Shown: positions 1-10,984 of the stretch, piece after piece | How positions within the stretch are numbered: position 1 is the first letter of the stretch | Layout of the letters: each line of letters opens with the position of its first letter | Origin: Rhizorhabdus sp. | Lineage (GTDB): Bacteria; Pseudomonadota; Alphaproteobacteria; Sphingomonadales; Sphingomonadaceae | Assembly (NCBI RefSeq): GCF_018006725.1 | Contig: NZ_JAGMXV010000012.1 | Coordinates: 1-46,846 of the forward strand | DNA length: 46,846 nt | Reading direction: 5' to 3' | The notes under the pieces: model-generated | What the model was told of the DNA's origin: nothing | Database searches by the model: none | What the model saw: the letters and a program-made list of their open reading frames with translations, nothing else | Made by a program: the position numbers and the translations under genes

Positions 1-72
1 GTGCTCAACCTGTCGGGCCGCGGCGACAAGGACATCTTCACCGTCGCCGAAGCGCTCGGAGTGAAGATGTGA
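1..72 (+). CDS. trpB: Tryptophan synthase beta chain, C-terminal end (partial)
   Basis: The first 23 codons read VLNLSGRGDKDIF...ALGVKM and then stop. SGRGDKD is the conserved C-terminal block of TrpB, the PLP enzyme that joins indole to serine. The 5' part lies outside the window. The gene is followed after 34 bases by trpA, as expected for the two subunits of one alpha2-beta2 complex. The identification rests on this short tail plus the neighbour and is secure in that context. Confidence 0.93.
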   Translation: MLNLSGRGDKDIFTVAEALGVKM

Positions 73-106
73 GCGCCACCCCGAAGACCGTACCGGAGCC
101 GAACGC

Positions 107-922
107 ATGAGCCGCCTGTCCGCAACCTTCGCCCGGACCCGCGCCGAGGGCCGCGCCGCGCTCGTCGCCTTCATCACGGGCGGTGACCCCACCCCGGCCG
201 ACACCGCAGCGATGCTCGACGCGCTGGTCGAAGGCGGCGCCGACGTGATCGAACTCGGCATGCCCTTCACCGATCCGATGGCGGACGGTCCCTCGATCCA
301 GCGCGCCAATCTGCGCGCGCTCGGCGCGGGCACGACGACCGGCGACCTGCTGGCAATCGCCAGCGCCTTTCGCGAACGCCACCCGGAAGTTCCGTTGGTT
401 CTCATGGGCTATGCCAATCCGATGGTCCGTCGCGGCGCCGACTGGTTTGCGGCCGAAGCGGCGAAGGCCGGCGTCGACGGCGTGATCTGCGTCGATATTC
501 CGCCGGAGCAGGACTCGGTCCTCGGCCCGGCGCTGCGCGCGGCAGGGCTCGACCTGATCCGCCTCGCCACCCCGACGACCGACTCGGCGCGTCTGCCGGC
601 GGTGCTGAACGGTGCCTCGGGCTTCGTCTATTATGTCTCGGTCGCGGGCATCACCGGCATGCAGCAGGCGGGCCAGGCCAGCATCGAATCCGCCGTCGAA
701 CGGCTGCGCGCCGCGACCGACCTGCCGATCGCGGTGGGCTTCGGCGTACGCGGGCCCGAACAGGCCGAGGCGATCGGCCGCGTCGCCGACGGCGTGGTGG
801 TCGGATCGGTCATCGTCGACCTGATCGGCGAACATGGCGCGGCCGCCGCGCCGCATGTCCGCGATTTCACATCCACCCTCAGCGCCGCCGTCCGGCGCGC
901 CGCGAAGGAGAAGGCCGCATGA
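107..922 (+). CDS. trpA: Tryptophan synthase alpha chain
   Basis: A 271-residue TIM-barrel enzyme that cleaves indole-3-glycerol phosphate to indole and glyceraldehyde 3-phosphate in the cytoplasm. The catalytic pair is visible at E49 (in [11 protein letters not shown]) and D60 (in MADGP), at the same positions as in the E. coli protein. [11 protein letters not shown] and the phosphate-binding GFGVRGPEQ segment are also present. It follows trpB. Its stop overlaps the accD start by four bases (ATGA), so the two are probably translationally coupled. Full length, with nothing unusual. Confidence 0.97.
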   Translation: MSRLSATFARTRAEGRAALVAFITGGDPTPADTAAMLDALVEGGADVIELGMPFTDPMADGPSIQRANLRALGAGTTTGDLLAIASAFRERHPEVPLVLMGYANPMVRRGADWFAAEAAKAGVDGVICVDIPPEQDSVLGPALRAAGLDLIRLATPTTDSARLPAVLNGASGFVYYVSVAGITGMQQAGQASIESAVERLRAATDLPIAVGFGVRGPEQAEAIGRVADGVVVGSVIVDLIGEHGAAAAPHVRDFTSTLSAAVRRAAKEKAA

Positions 923-1773
923 GCTGGCTCGACCGCGTCCGCAAGAAGATCCCGTTCATCACCAAGCGGGATTCGCCCGACAATCTCTGGCACAAATGCC
1001 CGGGTTGCCAGCAGATGGTGTTCGCCAAGGAATATGAGGCGAACCTGTCGGTCTGCCCGAAATGCGGCCACCATGGCCGGATCGGCCCCGATGCACGCTT
1101 CGACCAGCTGTTCGACAATGGCGTCTACACGCTGCTGCCCGCACCGCAGGTCCGCGAGGATCCGCTGAAATTCCGCGACTCCAAGCGCTATAGCGACCGC
1201 ATCAAGGAAGCACGCACCAAGACCGGGGCACAGGACGCCTATGCCAATGCACGCGGCACGATCGAGGGCTTCAAGGCCGTCGTCGGCGTGCAGGATTTCG
1301 CCTTCATGGGCGGGTCGATGGGTCTGGCCGTCGGCGCGGCCTTCGTCGCGGGCGCCGAAGCGGCGATCGCCGACAAATGCCCCTATATCGTGTTCACCGC
1401 TGCGGGCGGGGCGCGCATGCAGGAGGGTATTCTCTCGCTGATGCAGATGCCCAAGACCACGGTCGCCATCGCCAAGCTGCGCGAGGCAGGCCTGCCCTAT
1501 ATCGTCGTGATGACCGATCCGACGACGGGCGGTGTCACCGCCTCCTATGCGATGCTCGGCGACATCCAGATCGCCGAACCCGGCGCGCTGATCGGCTTCG
1601 CCGGCCAGCGCGTGATCGAGCAGACGATCCGCGAGAAGCTGCCCGAGGGCTTCCAGCGGGCCGAATATCTGCTCGAGCACGGCATGCTCGACATGGTCGT
1701 ATCGCGCCACGAGCTGCGTGCGGAGCTGGCGCGGCTGATCGACTATCTCTGCCCCGGCAAGAAGGCGGCCTGA
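919..1773 (+). CDS. accD: Acetyl-CoA carboxylase carboxyltransferase subunit beta
   Basis: A 284-residue carboxyltransferase subunit that moves the carboxyl group from biotin to acetyl-CoA, the first committed step of fatty-acid synthesis, in complex with AccA. The N-terminal zinc ribbon is intact: C27, C30, C46 and C49, in CPGC and CPKC pairs. The crotonase-like core follows, with GGARMQEG and the oxyanion region [14 protein letters not shown]. The ATGA overlap with trpA and the downstream folC give the trpA-accD-folC order that is common in alphaproteobacteria. Confidence 0.97.
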   Translation: MSWLDRVRKKIPFITKRDSPDNLWHKCPGCQQMVFAKEYEANLSVCPKCGHHGRIGPDARFDQLFDNGVYTLLPAPQVREDPLKFRDSKRYSDRIKEARTKTGAQDAYANARGTIEGFKAVVGVQDFAFMGGSMGLAVGAAFVAGAEAAIADKCPYIVFTAAGGARMQEGILSLMQMPKTTVAIAKLREAGLPYIVVMTDPTTGGVTASYAMLGDIQIAEPGALIGFAGQRVIEQTIREKLPEGFQRAEYLLEHGMLDMVVSRHELRAELARLIDYLCPGKKAA

Positions 1774-1795
1774 ACCGGGCCGGGCGGCGGATTCC

Positions 1796-3121
1796 ATGCC
1801 CGATCACGCGATCTCCAGCGATCCGGCGGTCCAGGCGCAGCTCGACCGCCTGTCACTGCTGTCGCCCGGCGCCGATAGTCTCGGGCTGGAGCGGATAGCG
1901 CAGCTGTGCGAGCGGCTGGGCCATCCCGAGCGCCGGCTGCCGCCGGTCTTCCATGTCGCCGGCACCAACGGCAAGGGCTCGACCTGTGCCTATCTGCGCG
2001 CCGCGATCGAGGCGGCGGGAATGACCGCGCATGTCTTCACCAGCCCGCACCTGATCCGCTTCAACGAGCGCATCCGCATCGCCGGCACATTGATCGACGA
2101 TGCCGAGCTGGCCGCACTGCTGGCCGAGGTGCTCGACATATCGGATGGCATCGCTCCCAGCTTCTTCGAGGTCACCACCGCCGCCGCCTTCCTCGCCTTC
2201 TCGCGCCATCCGGCCGATGCCTGCATCGTCGAGGTCGGCCTGGGCGGACGGCTCGACGCGACCAACATCATCGCCGATCCGATGATCTGCGGCATCGCCC
2301 AGCTCGGCCTCGACCATCAGAGCTTCCTCGGCGACACGATCGAGGCGATCGGCGCGGAGAAGGCGGGTATCGCCAAGCCGGGCGTGCCGATCATGACGCT
2401 CCATTATCCGGACAAGGTCGCCAACCGCGTCGGTCAGGCGATCGGCGCGGCCGGCGGCGAATGGCATGCCAAGGGCGGCTCCTGGGACGCGGTCGCCTAT
2501 CAGGGGCGGCTCCATTATCGCGACAGCCAGGGCAAGCTCGACCTGCCCCTGCCCGGCCTCGCCGGGCATCATCAGGCACAGAATGCCGCGCTCGCGGTGG
2601 CGATGCTGCGCAAGCAGGATCGCCTCGCCATACCCGCTTCGGCCCTGCGCGCGGCGATGGGCTGGGCGGACTGGCCCGCCCGGCTCCAGCATCTGCGCGG
2701 TGGAACGCTTGTCGAGATGCTACCGCCGGGATCCGAACTGTGGGTCGATGGCGGGCATAATCCATCAGCTGGTCGCGTAATCGGCGATTTCCTGCGCTCG
2801 CACCAGGCGCCCGGGCGCCCACTGCACATCGTCATGGGGCTTCTCGCCAACAAGGATGCCGGGGGTTTCCTTGCCTCGATGGGGCGGCTGTCGGCCAGCT
2901 TTCACATGGTGCCGGTGCCGGGACATGAGCATCATGCGCCCGACGATCTTGCGGAGACTGCCAGGCTGGCCGGTTTCGATGCCCATCCGGCAGCGTCGGT
3001 CGAAGGCGCGCTGGCCCGCATCGCGGCGGGCTTTGACGCGGTCCCGCCCATGGTGCTGGTGGGGGGATCGCTCTATCTCGCCGGACGGACGCTCGCCGCC
3101 AATGGCACCATCATCGAGTGA
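1796..3121 (+). CDS. folC: Bifunctional dihydrofolate synthase / folylpolyglutamate synthase
   Basis: A 441-residue Mur-ligase-like enzyme that adds glutamate to dihydropteroate and then extends folate polyglutamate tails, using ATP. The ATP loop is HVAGTNGKGST. Further family marks are TSPHLIRFNERI, EVGLGGRLDATNII, the lysine block GAEKAGIAKPG and the C-terminal DGGHNP. It starts 22 bases after accD in the same direction and is probably the last gene of the trp-accD-folC unit. Full length for the family. Confidence 0.96.
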   Translation: MPDHAISSDPAVQAQLDRLSLLSPGADSLGLERIAQLCERLGHPERRLPPVFHVAGTNGKGSTCAYLRAAIEAAGMTAHVFTSPHLIRFNERIRIAGTLIDDAELAALLAEVLDISDGIAPSFFEVTTAAAFLAFSRHPADACIVEVGLGGRLDATNIIADPMICGIAQLGLDHQSFLGDTIEAIGAEKAGIAKPGVPIMTLHYPDKVANRVGQAIGAAGGEWHAKGGSWDAVAYQGRLHYRDSQGKLDLPLPGLAGHHQAQNAALAVAMLRKQDRLAIPASALRAAMGWADWPARLQHLRGGTLVEMLPPGSELWVDGGHNPSAGRVIGDFLRSHQAPGRPLHIVMGLLANKDAGGFLASMGRLSASFHMVPVPGHEHHAPDDLAETARLAGFDAHPAASVEGALARIAAGFDAVPPMVLVGGSLYLAGRTLAANGTIIE

Positions 3122-3133
3122 GCCATCACCTTA

Positions 3134-3156
3134 CTATTGCGATTGACTCGCAATAG
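3134..3156. promoter_or_regulatory. Fur-like 9-5-9 palindrome upstream of the 3199 gene
   Basis: The arms CTATTGCGA and TCGCAATAG are perfect reverse complements around TTGAC. The core TGCGATT-G-ACTCGCA has the 7-1-7 layout of Fur-type iron boxes. It lies about 45 bases before the next gene's start, just after folC. The palindrome is seen directly; binding by Fur or a relative is inference. Confidence 0.6.
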
Positions 3157-3173
3157 CTATCATGCTTCTCTCA

Positions 3174-3191
3174 TCTCTCAACGGTGAGAGA
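3174..3191 (+). promoter_or_regulatory. Small hairpin next to a ribosome-binding site
   Basis: TCTCTCA and TGAGAGA are perfect complements around ACGG, directly before the start codons of the 3199 gene. The GAGAG purine run that should serve as the ribosome-binding site is inside the right arm, so the hairpin could hold translation down. It may be chance. Confidence 0.35.
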
Positions 3192-3198
3192 GATGACC

Positions 3199-3630
3199 AT
3201 GTCAGACAAAGCAAGCTCGACCGCCCACCTTCTGCCCCACGACGCGCCCGACCGTTCTGGGACCAGGCTCCTGCTGCTCACCGTTCGCCGGATGGGCGTC
3301 GGCGGGCTCGACGATGCGCAGGCCGTGGCGATGCTGATCGGCAGCTTCGGCCTGTCCTTCCGCCGCCCGCTGATCCTCGTCCGCGCGCTGATGGCGGAGG
3401 TGGCCCGTGCTTCCCAGCGCACGATCATGATCGCGCCGTCCTGCTGCTGCCGGATGACCGATGCGGAGTCGACATTGCTCGACGCGGTCGCGGTCTCGCT
3501 CGACACGCCCGGCTCGGCACACCGCGCCTTCTGCCGCCTGCTGGGCATCGAAACGGCGATCGGGGTACTGTCGAGCGCGCAGGCGGTAGCCCAGGCCTTC
3601 GCCGATCTGGGGCGCCCGCTCGACGGCTGA
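3199..3630 (+). CDS. Small conserved protein of unknown function (DUF6628-like)
   Basis: A protein of about 143 residues starting MSDKASSTAHLLP. It has no signal peptide and no clear membrane helix. A mid-protein APSCCCRMT stretch holds three adjacent cysteines. The family appears largely confined to sphingomonads, and I recall it as DUF6628, but this is from memory. ATG 3199 is preferred over ATG 3193 or GTG 3184 because the GAGAG purine run then sits at a normal distance. It stands alone between folC and acnA behind a Fur-like palindrome, which together with the cysteines hints at a metal-related role. No function is assigned. Confidence 0.75.
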   Translation: MSDKASSTAHLLPHDAPDRSGTRLLLLTVRRMGVGGLDDAQAVAMLIGSFGLSFRRPLILVRALMAEVARASQRTIMIAPSCCCRMTDAESTLLDAVAVSLDTPGSAHRAFCRLLGIETAIGVLSSAQAVAQAFADLGRPLDG

Positions 3631-3715
3631 TCCTGCGGGTCGCGCCACCCGCCCTCTCCCCCTTTCCCTTGCGCGAACCCGTCGCTATAGCGCCGCTCGA
3701 CTCTCGCATTCGCAG

Positions 3716-3721
3716 CATAGG
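3716..3721 (+). promoter_or_regulatory. Possible -10 element for near-leaderless acnA
   Basis: CATAGG lies exactly 10 bases before the acnA ATG, and there is no Shine-Dalgarno between them. The same layout is seen upstream of three other genes in this window (6536, 7708, 16738). No convincing -35 is visible here. Confidence 0.35.
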
Positions 3722-3731
3722 GGCATAGCCA

Positions 3732-6416
<2,685 letters not shown>

Positions 6417-6432
6417 TCGGAAACACTTGAAG

Positions 6433-6469
6433 AAAAAGGGCCGGTCCGCAGCTGCGGGCCGGCCTTTTT
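6433..6469 (+). terminator. Rho-independent terminator of acnA
   Basis: The arms GGCCGGTCCGCAG and CTGCGGGCCGGCC pair along their whole length with one G-T wobble, flanked by AAAAA before and TTTTT after. It sits 16 bases after the acnA stop. The A and T runs make it usable in both directions. Confidence 0.9.
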
Positions 6470-6520
6470 CCTGTCTGGCGGCGGTCAGTTCTCATCCCGC
6501 TTCCGCCTATGGCGCCGACG

Positions 6521-6526
6521 CTCTAG
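6521..6526 (+). promoter_or_regulatory. Possible -10 element for near-leaderless 6536 gene
   Basis: CTCTAG lies nine bases before the ATG, with no ribosome-binding site between. It follows the same pattern as at 3716, 7692 and 16748. The -35 region is not clear. Confidence 0.35.
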
Positions 6527-6535
6527 GGTCCCGCC

Positions 6536-7663
6536 ATGATCGCGTCCGAAGCCCGCCCGAAAATCGTCCTGCACATCGGTCAGGGGAAGACCGGCACGTC
6601 CGCACTGCAATCGGCGCTGGCCCGCAACCATGAGCTGCTGAAGAGTGCGGGCGTCCTCTACCCCGAGCATGCGAGCGCCGAACAGGCGCGCGCCGGCCAC
6701 GTCATGTCGGGCAATCTCGACCCCGAAAACTGGTTCGAGGGGCAGGTGATCCCGATCGTCGCTGCGGCGCCGGGCTATGCCTCCTATATCTTTTCGAGCG
6801 AGCATCTCTTCCGCCGGATGGACACGTTCTTCGCCGCCGAGGGCCGCTATCGCGACCTTTATGATTTCGAGATCCTGATGGCGGTGCGCAGCCCGATCGA
6901 GATGCTGCCGTCGGTCTATCAGCAGGCGGTCAAGCGCGGGGGCTTTCACGAGGATATCGCCGCCTTTGCCGAGCATGAGACCAGCACGCGCATCGCCGCC
7001 GACCTCGTCGCCGCGATGGAGCGGCAGGGTATCGCCTTCACCCTGTTCAACTATTCGGTGATCCGCGACGCGATCGTCCCGCGCATCCTCGACCATATCG
7101 GTGTCCGCACCGTCGTCGAGGGCGGCGAGGCCGCGACCGTCGGCCGGGTCAACCGCTCGCTGACCCTGGCCGAACTGGCCTTCGTCCGCTTCGTCAACCA
7201 GATCTTCGGCGCCGATTATGGCCGCCTGATCGCCGATGCGCTCGTCAACGAACTTCCTGACATAGATGGACAATTGCCGCCGCTGGACGAGGAGCTCCGT
7301 CGGGACGTGATCGCGCGCAACCGGGCGGCGGTCGATCGGCTCAATGCCTGCCTCCCTCATGCAGAGCAGATCGATCTTGATGCCGAGCAGGTTCCACCCC
7401 CGCCTCCCGCCGATGCGACGCTCTCGGCTGAACAGGCCGCGCTGATCCGCCGCATCTTCCCGTCCGCCCTCACGCCGGCCGACGGCGTGATCCTGCGCGA
7501 CATTGCCATGACGCACGAGCAGGCGGCCCCGCTGTCGCGCGACCAGGCGATCCATCTGATGGAGTATGCGCAGAAGGCCAGGCCGCACGGCCAGATCATC
7601 GCCGGCAAGCTCGCCGAATGGCGCGCCGCGCGCGACGCCGAAGCCGGCCGGACAAAAGACTGA
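6536..7663 (+). CDS. Sulfotransferase-like P-loop protein
   Basis: A 375-residue cytoplasmic protein. The N-terminal KIVLHIGQGKTGTSALQ fits the 5'-phosphosulfate loop of sulfotransferases that use PAPS. Beyond about residue 130 I recognise no firm motif; the remainder is helical and charged, with a proline run (PPPPPA) near residue 288. The substrate is unknown; proteins of this kind often modify surface polysaccharides. There is no Shine-Dalgarno, and a -10-like CTCTAG lies nine bases upstream. It is followed by an Hsp70-type gene in the same direction. Confidence 0.7.
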   Translation: MIASEARPKIVLHIGQGKTGTSALQSALARNHELLKSAGVLYPEHASAEQARAGHVMSGNLDPENWFEGQVIPIVAAAPGYASYIFSSEHLFRRMDTFFAAEGRYRDLYDFEILMAVRSPIEMLPSVYQQAVKRGGFHEDIAAFAEHETSTRIAADLVAAMERQGIAFTLFNYSVIRDAIVPRILDHIGVRTVVEGGEAATVGRVNRSLTLAELAFVRFVNQIFGADYGRLIADALVNELPDIDGQLPPLDEELRRDVIARNRAAVDRLNACLPHAEQIDLDAEQVPPPPPADATLSAEQAALIRRIFPSALTPADGVILRDIAMTHEQAAPLSRDQAIHLMEYAQKARPHGQIIAGKLAEWRAARDAEAGRTKD

Positions 7664-7668
7664 CGGGC

Positions 7669-7697
7669 TTGCGGCGAGGGGGTGCGACTGCCATAGG
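7669..7697 (+). promoter_or_regulatory. Candidate sigma-70 promoter of the Hsp70-family gene
   Basis: TTGCGG at 7669-7674 and CATAGG at 7692-7697 are separated by exactly 17 bases. The ATG at 7708 is only 10 bases after the -10 and lacks a Shine-Dalgarno, so the transcript would be almost leaderless. This is the clearest of the four such sites here. Confidence 0.5.
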
Positions 7698-7707
7698 CGC
7701 CGGCCCC

Positions 7708-9024
7708 ATGGAGTCGCCCACTATGTCCGCCCCCACCACCGGCGAGGCCATCGGCCTCGACTTCGGTACCACCAACAGCGTTGTGGCACAGACTCAGGCC
7801 GACGGCACGGCCGAGCTGCTGAGCTTTGCCGGTGACCGGGCGACAGGCGCGGTGTTCCGCTCGGCGCTGTGCTTCTGGGAAGATGACGGTGCGCGGGGTG
7901 GCGTCGCCCATGAGGCTGGCCCCTGGGCGATCGCCGAATATCTCGACTTCCCGCAGGGCAGCCGTTTCATCCAGTCGTTCAAGTCGGTCGCGGCAAGCCC
8001 CTTGTTCGACCAGGCGTCGATCTTCGGCAAGCGCCTGCGCTTCGAGGAACTGGGTCAGCTCTTCCTCGAGCGGCTGCGCAGTCATGCCGGCCCGGCCTTC
8101 GACCCGCGCGACCGCCGGATCGTCATCGGCCGTCCGGTGACCTATGCGGGCGCCCGCGCCGACGCGGCGCTGGCGCGCGAACGCTATGACAGGATGTTCG
8201 CGGACTTCGGGGCCGAGATTCATTATGTCTATGAACCGCTCGGCGCCGCCTTCAGCTATGCCTCGCGCCTGACCGAGCCGACCACCTTGCTGGTCGCCGA
8301 CTTTGGTGGCGGCACCAGCGACTTCTCGCTCGTGCGGGTCGGCGCGCCGCACGAGCGCCCGCGCTGCGTCCCGCTCGGTTCGTCGGGCATCGGCATTGCT
8401 GGCGACCGCTTCGACAGCCGTATCGTCGAGAATCTGGTGCTGCCGCTGCTCGGCAAGGGCGGCAGCTATCGCTCCTTCGACAAGGTGCTGGAGATTCCGG
8501 GCGGCTATTTCTCGGACTTCTCGGACTGGTCACGGCTGGCGCTGATGCGCAACCGGCGGACGCTGGAGGAACTGGAGAAGCTGCGGCGCAGCGCACTGGA
8601 TCCCGAGGCGATCGGCCGCATGATCGCGATCGTCGAGCATGAGCTGGGCTATGCGCTCTACGACGCGGTGGGCACGCTCAAGCGCCAGCTGTCCGAGCAG
8701 GAGGTCGCCCGCTTCCGCTTCACCGGCGGCGGGCTCGACCTCGACCGCGAGGTGACCCGCACCGAATTCGAGCGTTGGATAGCCCCCGATCTGGCGCGCA
8801 TCGACGCGGCGGTCGACGAGGCTCTGCTCGGCGCCGGGATCGCGCCGGAGCAGGTCGATCGGATCTTCCTGACCGGGGGCTCCTCGCTGCTCCCCGCCAT
8901 CCGGGATCTGTTCGCCCGCCGCTTCGGTGCGGAGCGGCTCGGCTCGGGCGGCGAGCTGACCTCGATCGCGCACGGCCTCGCGCTGATCGGCCAGGCCGAG
9001 GACATCGCCGACTGGACGGTGTGA
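7708..9024 (+). CDS. Hsp70-family ATPase-only chaperone (YegD-like)
   Basis: A protein of about 438 residues with the actin/Hsp70 ATPase fold. Phosphate 1 loop: GLDFGTTNSVVA. Phosphate 2 loop: VADFGGGTSDFSLV. Adenosine loop: FLTGGSSLLPAI. The protein ends right after the ATPase domain, so the peptide-binding domain of DnaK is absent, as in E. coli YegD. The client is unknown. ATG 7708 is chosen because it sits just after a promoter-like pair; ATG 7723 is an alternative. The frame stays open back to 7618, but that overlaps the preceding gene and is not conserved-looking. Confidence 0.85.
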   Translation: MESPTMSAPTTGEAIGLDFGTTNSVVAQTQADGTAELLSFAGDRATGAVFRSALCFWEDDGARGGVAHEAGPWAIAEYLDFPQGSRFIQSFKSVAASPLFDQASIFGKRLRFEELGQLFLERLRSHAGPAFDPRDRRIVIGRPVTYAGARADAALARERYDRMFADFGAEIHYVYEPLGAAFSYASRLTEPTTLLVADFGGGTSDFSLVRVGAPHERPRCVPLGSSGIGIAGDRFDSRIVENLVLPLLGKGGSYRSFDKVLEIPGGYFSDFSDWSRLALMRNRRTLEELEKLRRSALDPEAIGRMIAIVEHELGYALYDAVGTLKRQLSEQEVARFRFTGGGLDLDREVTRTEFERWIAPDLARIDAAVDEALLGAGIAPEQVDRIFLTGGSSLLPAIRDLFARRFGAERLGSGGELTSIAHGLALIGQAEDIADWTV

Positions 9025-9112
9025 GTTCGCCTGTCAAAAGAGCGGCGTGGCACCGGCGCAACATCGCGCTATGAGGGCGGCATAACCGGCCATTGGAGAG
9101 CGTCGTCCCGCC

Positions 9113-10444
9113 ATGCAGCACGAGCAGACCGCAGACCTTCCCTATCTCCGCAAGGTCGTGGGGGCGTCGATGGCGGGGACGGTCGTCGAATGGTATGAGT
9201 TCTTTCTCTACGGCACGGCGGCTACGCTCGTCTTCGGCAAGCTCTTCTTCCCGCAGACGGGCAACGAGCTCGACGGCATCATCGCCGCCTTCGGAACCTA
9301 TGCGGTGGGGTTCATCGCCCGTCCGCTCGGCGGGATCGTCTTCGGTCATATCGGCGACAAGGTCGGTCGCAAGTCGCTCCTCCAGTTCAGCCTGGTCCTG
9401 ATCGGACTGTCGACCTTCCTGATGGGCTGCCTGCCGACCTTCGGCACGATCGGCTATTGGGCGCCGGCGCTGCTGGTCTTCCTGCGCTTCGTCCAGGGCT
9501 TCGCGCTGGGCGGCGAATGGGGTGGCGCCGTGCTTCTGGTGGCGGAACACAGCCCCAACCGCAGCCGCGCCTTCTGGGGCAGCTTTCCGCAGGCCGGCGT
9601 GCCGATGGGCAACCTCCTCGCGACGATCGTCCTGCTGCTCCTGTCGGCGACCCTCGACGAGGCCCAGTTCCTGAGCTGGGGCTGGCGGATCGGATTCTGG
9701 CTATCGGTCGTGATCGTCGCGGTCGGCTATTATATCCGCACCCAGGTCACCGACTCCCCGATCTTCGAAGCCGCCAAGGCCGAGGCCGAGCAGAAGGCCG
9801 ATGCCGGCTATGGCCTGACCGAGGTGTTCCGCCGCTATCCGCGCGGCGTATTCAACGCCATGGGCCTGCGCGTTGGCGAGAATATCCTCTATTATATGGT
9901 GGTCACCTTCTCGATCACCTACCTCGCCCATATCGGCGTCGACACGACCGAGATCCTGGCGCTGCTGTTCTGCGCGCATCTCCTCCATGTCTTCGTCATC
10001 CCGGCGGTGGGAGCTCTGGCCGACCGGATCGGACGCAGGCCCGTCTATCTGATCGGAGCGGCGCTCACCATGGCCTGGCCTTTCGTCGCCTTTCCGTTGT
10101 TCGGCACCGGCAGCGCCTGGATCATCCTGTCGGCGATCCTGCTTGGCATGGTCGTCCACGCCTTCATGTATGCGGCCCAGCCCGCGATCATGGCGGAGAT
10201 GTTCCCGACCCGGATGCGCTACTCGGGCGTGTCGCTCGGCTATCAGGTGACAGCGATCGTCGCCGGCTCCTGGGCGCCGCTGATCGGGACCTGGCTGCTG
10301 CGCGCCTATGACCGGTGGGAGCCGATCGCCTTCTACATCCTCGGCGCGGGCGCGATCAGCCTGATGTCCGCGCTGGTGATGCGCGAGACGCGCGGCGTCT
10401 CCCTGCTCGCGATCGATCAGGCCGACCGCGAGGCGACCGCCTGA
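9113..10444 (+). CDS. MFS transporter, metabolite:H+ symporter family
   Basis: A 443-residue inner-membrane protein with 12 predicted helices. The start MAGTVVEWYEFFLYGTAA and the loop GHIGDKVGRKSLL are typical of the metabolite:proton symporter family (ShiA, ProP and KgtP relatives). RFVQGFALGGEWGGAVL and the second-half loop ALADRIGRRPVYL are also present. These carriers import carboxylates, shikimate or osmolytes; the substrate cannot be read from the sequence. A GGAG lies 14 bases before the ATG. It is convergent with the cytochrome b561 gene, nine bases apart. Confidence 0.88.
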   Translation: MQHEQTADLPYLRKVVGASMAGTVVEWYEFFLYGTAATLVFGKLFFPQTGNELDGIIAAFGTYAVGFIARPLGGIVFGHIGDKVGRKSLLQFSLVLIGLSTFLMGCLPTFGTIGYWAPALLVFLRFVQGFALGGEWGGAVLLVAEHSPNRSRAFWGSFPQAGVPMGNLLATIVLLLLSATLDEAQFLSWGWRIGFWLSVVIVAVGYYIRTQVTDSPIFEAAKAEAEQKADAGYGLTEVFRRYPRGVFNAMGLRVGENILYYMVVTFSITYLAHIGVDTTEILALLFCAHLLHVFVIPAVGALADRIGRRPVYLIGAALTMAWPFVAFPLFGTGSAWIILSAILLGMVVHAFMYAAQPAIMAEMFPTRMRYSGVSLGYQVTAIVAGSWAPLIGTWLLRAYDRWEPIAFYILGAGAISLMSALVMRETRGVSLLAIDQADREATA

Positions 10445-10453
10445 TCGGCAGGC

Positions 10454-10984
10454 TCAGTCGCCGCGCAGCATCGACTGCAGAACGCCATCCCGGCGGACCC
10501 AGCCGTGGTGGAGCGCGGCGCCGATATGGACCAGCAGCAGCGCGAACAGCCCCCAGGTCATCAGGAAATGCGCCTCGCGCAGCCAACCATAGCAGGCCAG
10601 ATCGGGAGCGGTGAGGGGCGGCAGCGTGAACAGGCCGAAGGGCCGCACCGGCGTGCCGGCGGCACTCTGCATCGCCCAGCCCGATAGCGGCACCGCGAAC
10701 ATCCCGGCGTAGAGAAGCCAGTGACTCGCCTTGGCGGCCAGAGCCTGCAGCGGTGACAGGTCGGCGGGCAAGGGCGGCGCGGTGAAACGCAACCGGTTGA
10801 GCAGCCGGACCGCCGCGAGCAGCAGCACGAGGATGCCGAAGGACTTGTGCAGCAGGATGGCCGGATCGTGCCAGCCGGAGAGGCTCGTTACCATCGACAC
10901 GCCCAGGAAGAGCATCGACAGGATCAGCGCCGCCATCACCCAGTGGAGCAGCCGCGCGCTGGCGGGAAAGCCGTGCTTGCTCAT
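10454..10984 (-). CDS. Cytochrome b561
   Basis: A 176-residue, four-helix inner-membrane di-heme cytochrome. Conserved histidines appear in SARLLHWVMA, LLHKSFG, ASHWLLYAG and the last helix (LLLVHIGAALHH). It probably passes electrons between the quinol pool and a periplasmic partner. Its start overlaps the stop of the catalase-like peroxidase by four bases, which makes that protein the likely partner. The neighbour at 13153 is quinone-reductase-like, so all three genes could share one redox pathway. Confidence 0.88.
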   Translation of the reverse strand: MSKHGFPASARLLHWVMAALILSMLFLGVSMVTSLSGWHDPAILLHKSFGILVLLLAAVRLLNRLRFTAPPLPADLSPLQALAAKASHWLLYAGMFAVPLSGWAMQSAAGTPVRPFGLFTLPPLTAPDLACYGWLREAHFLMTWGLFALLLVHIGAALHHGWVRRDGVLQSMLRGD

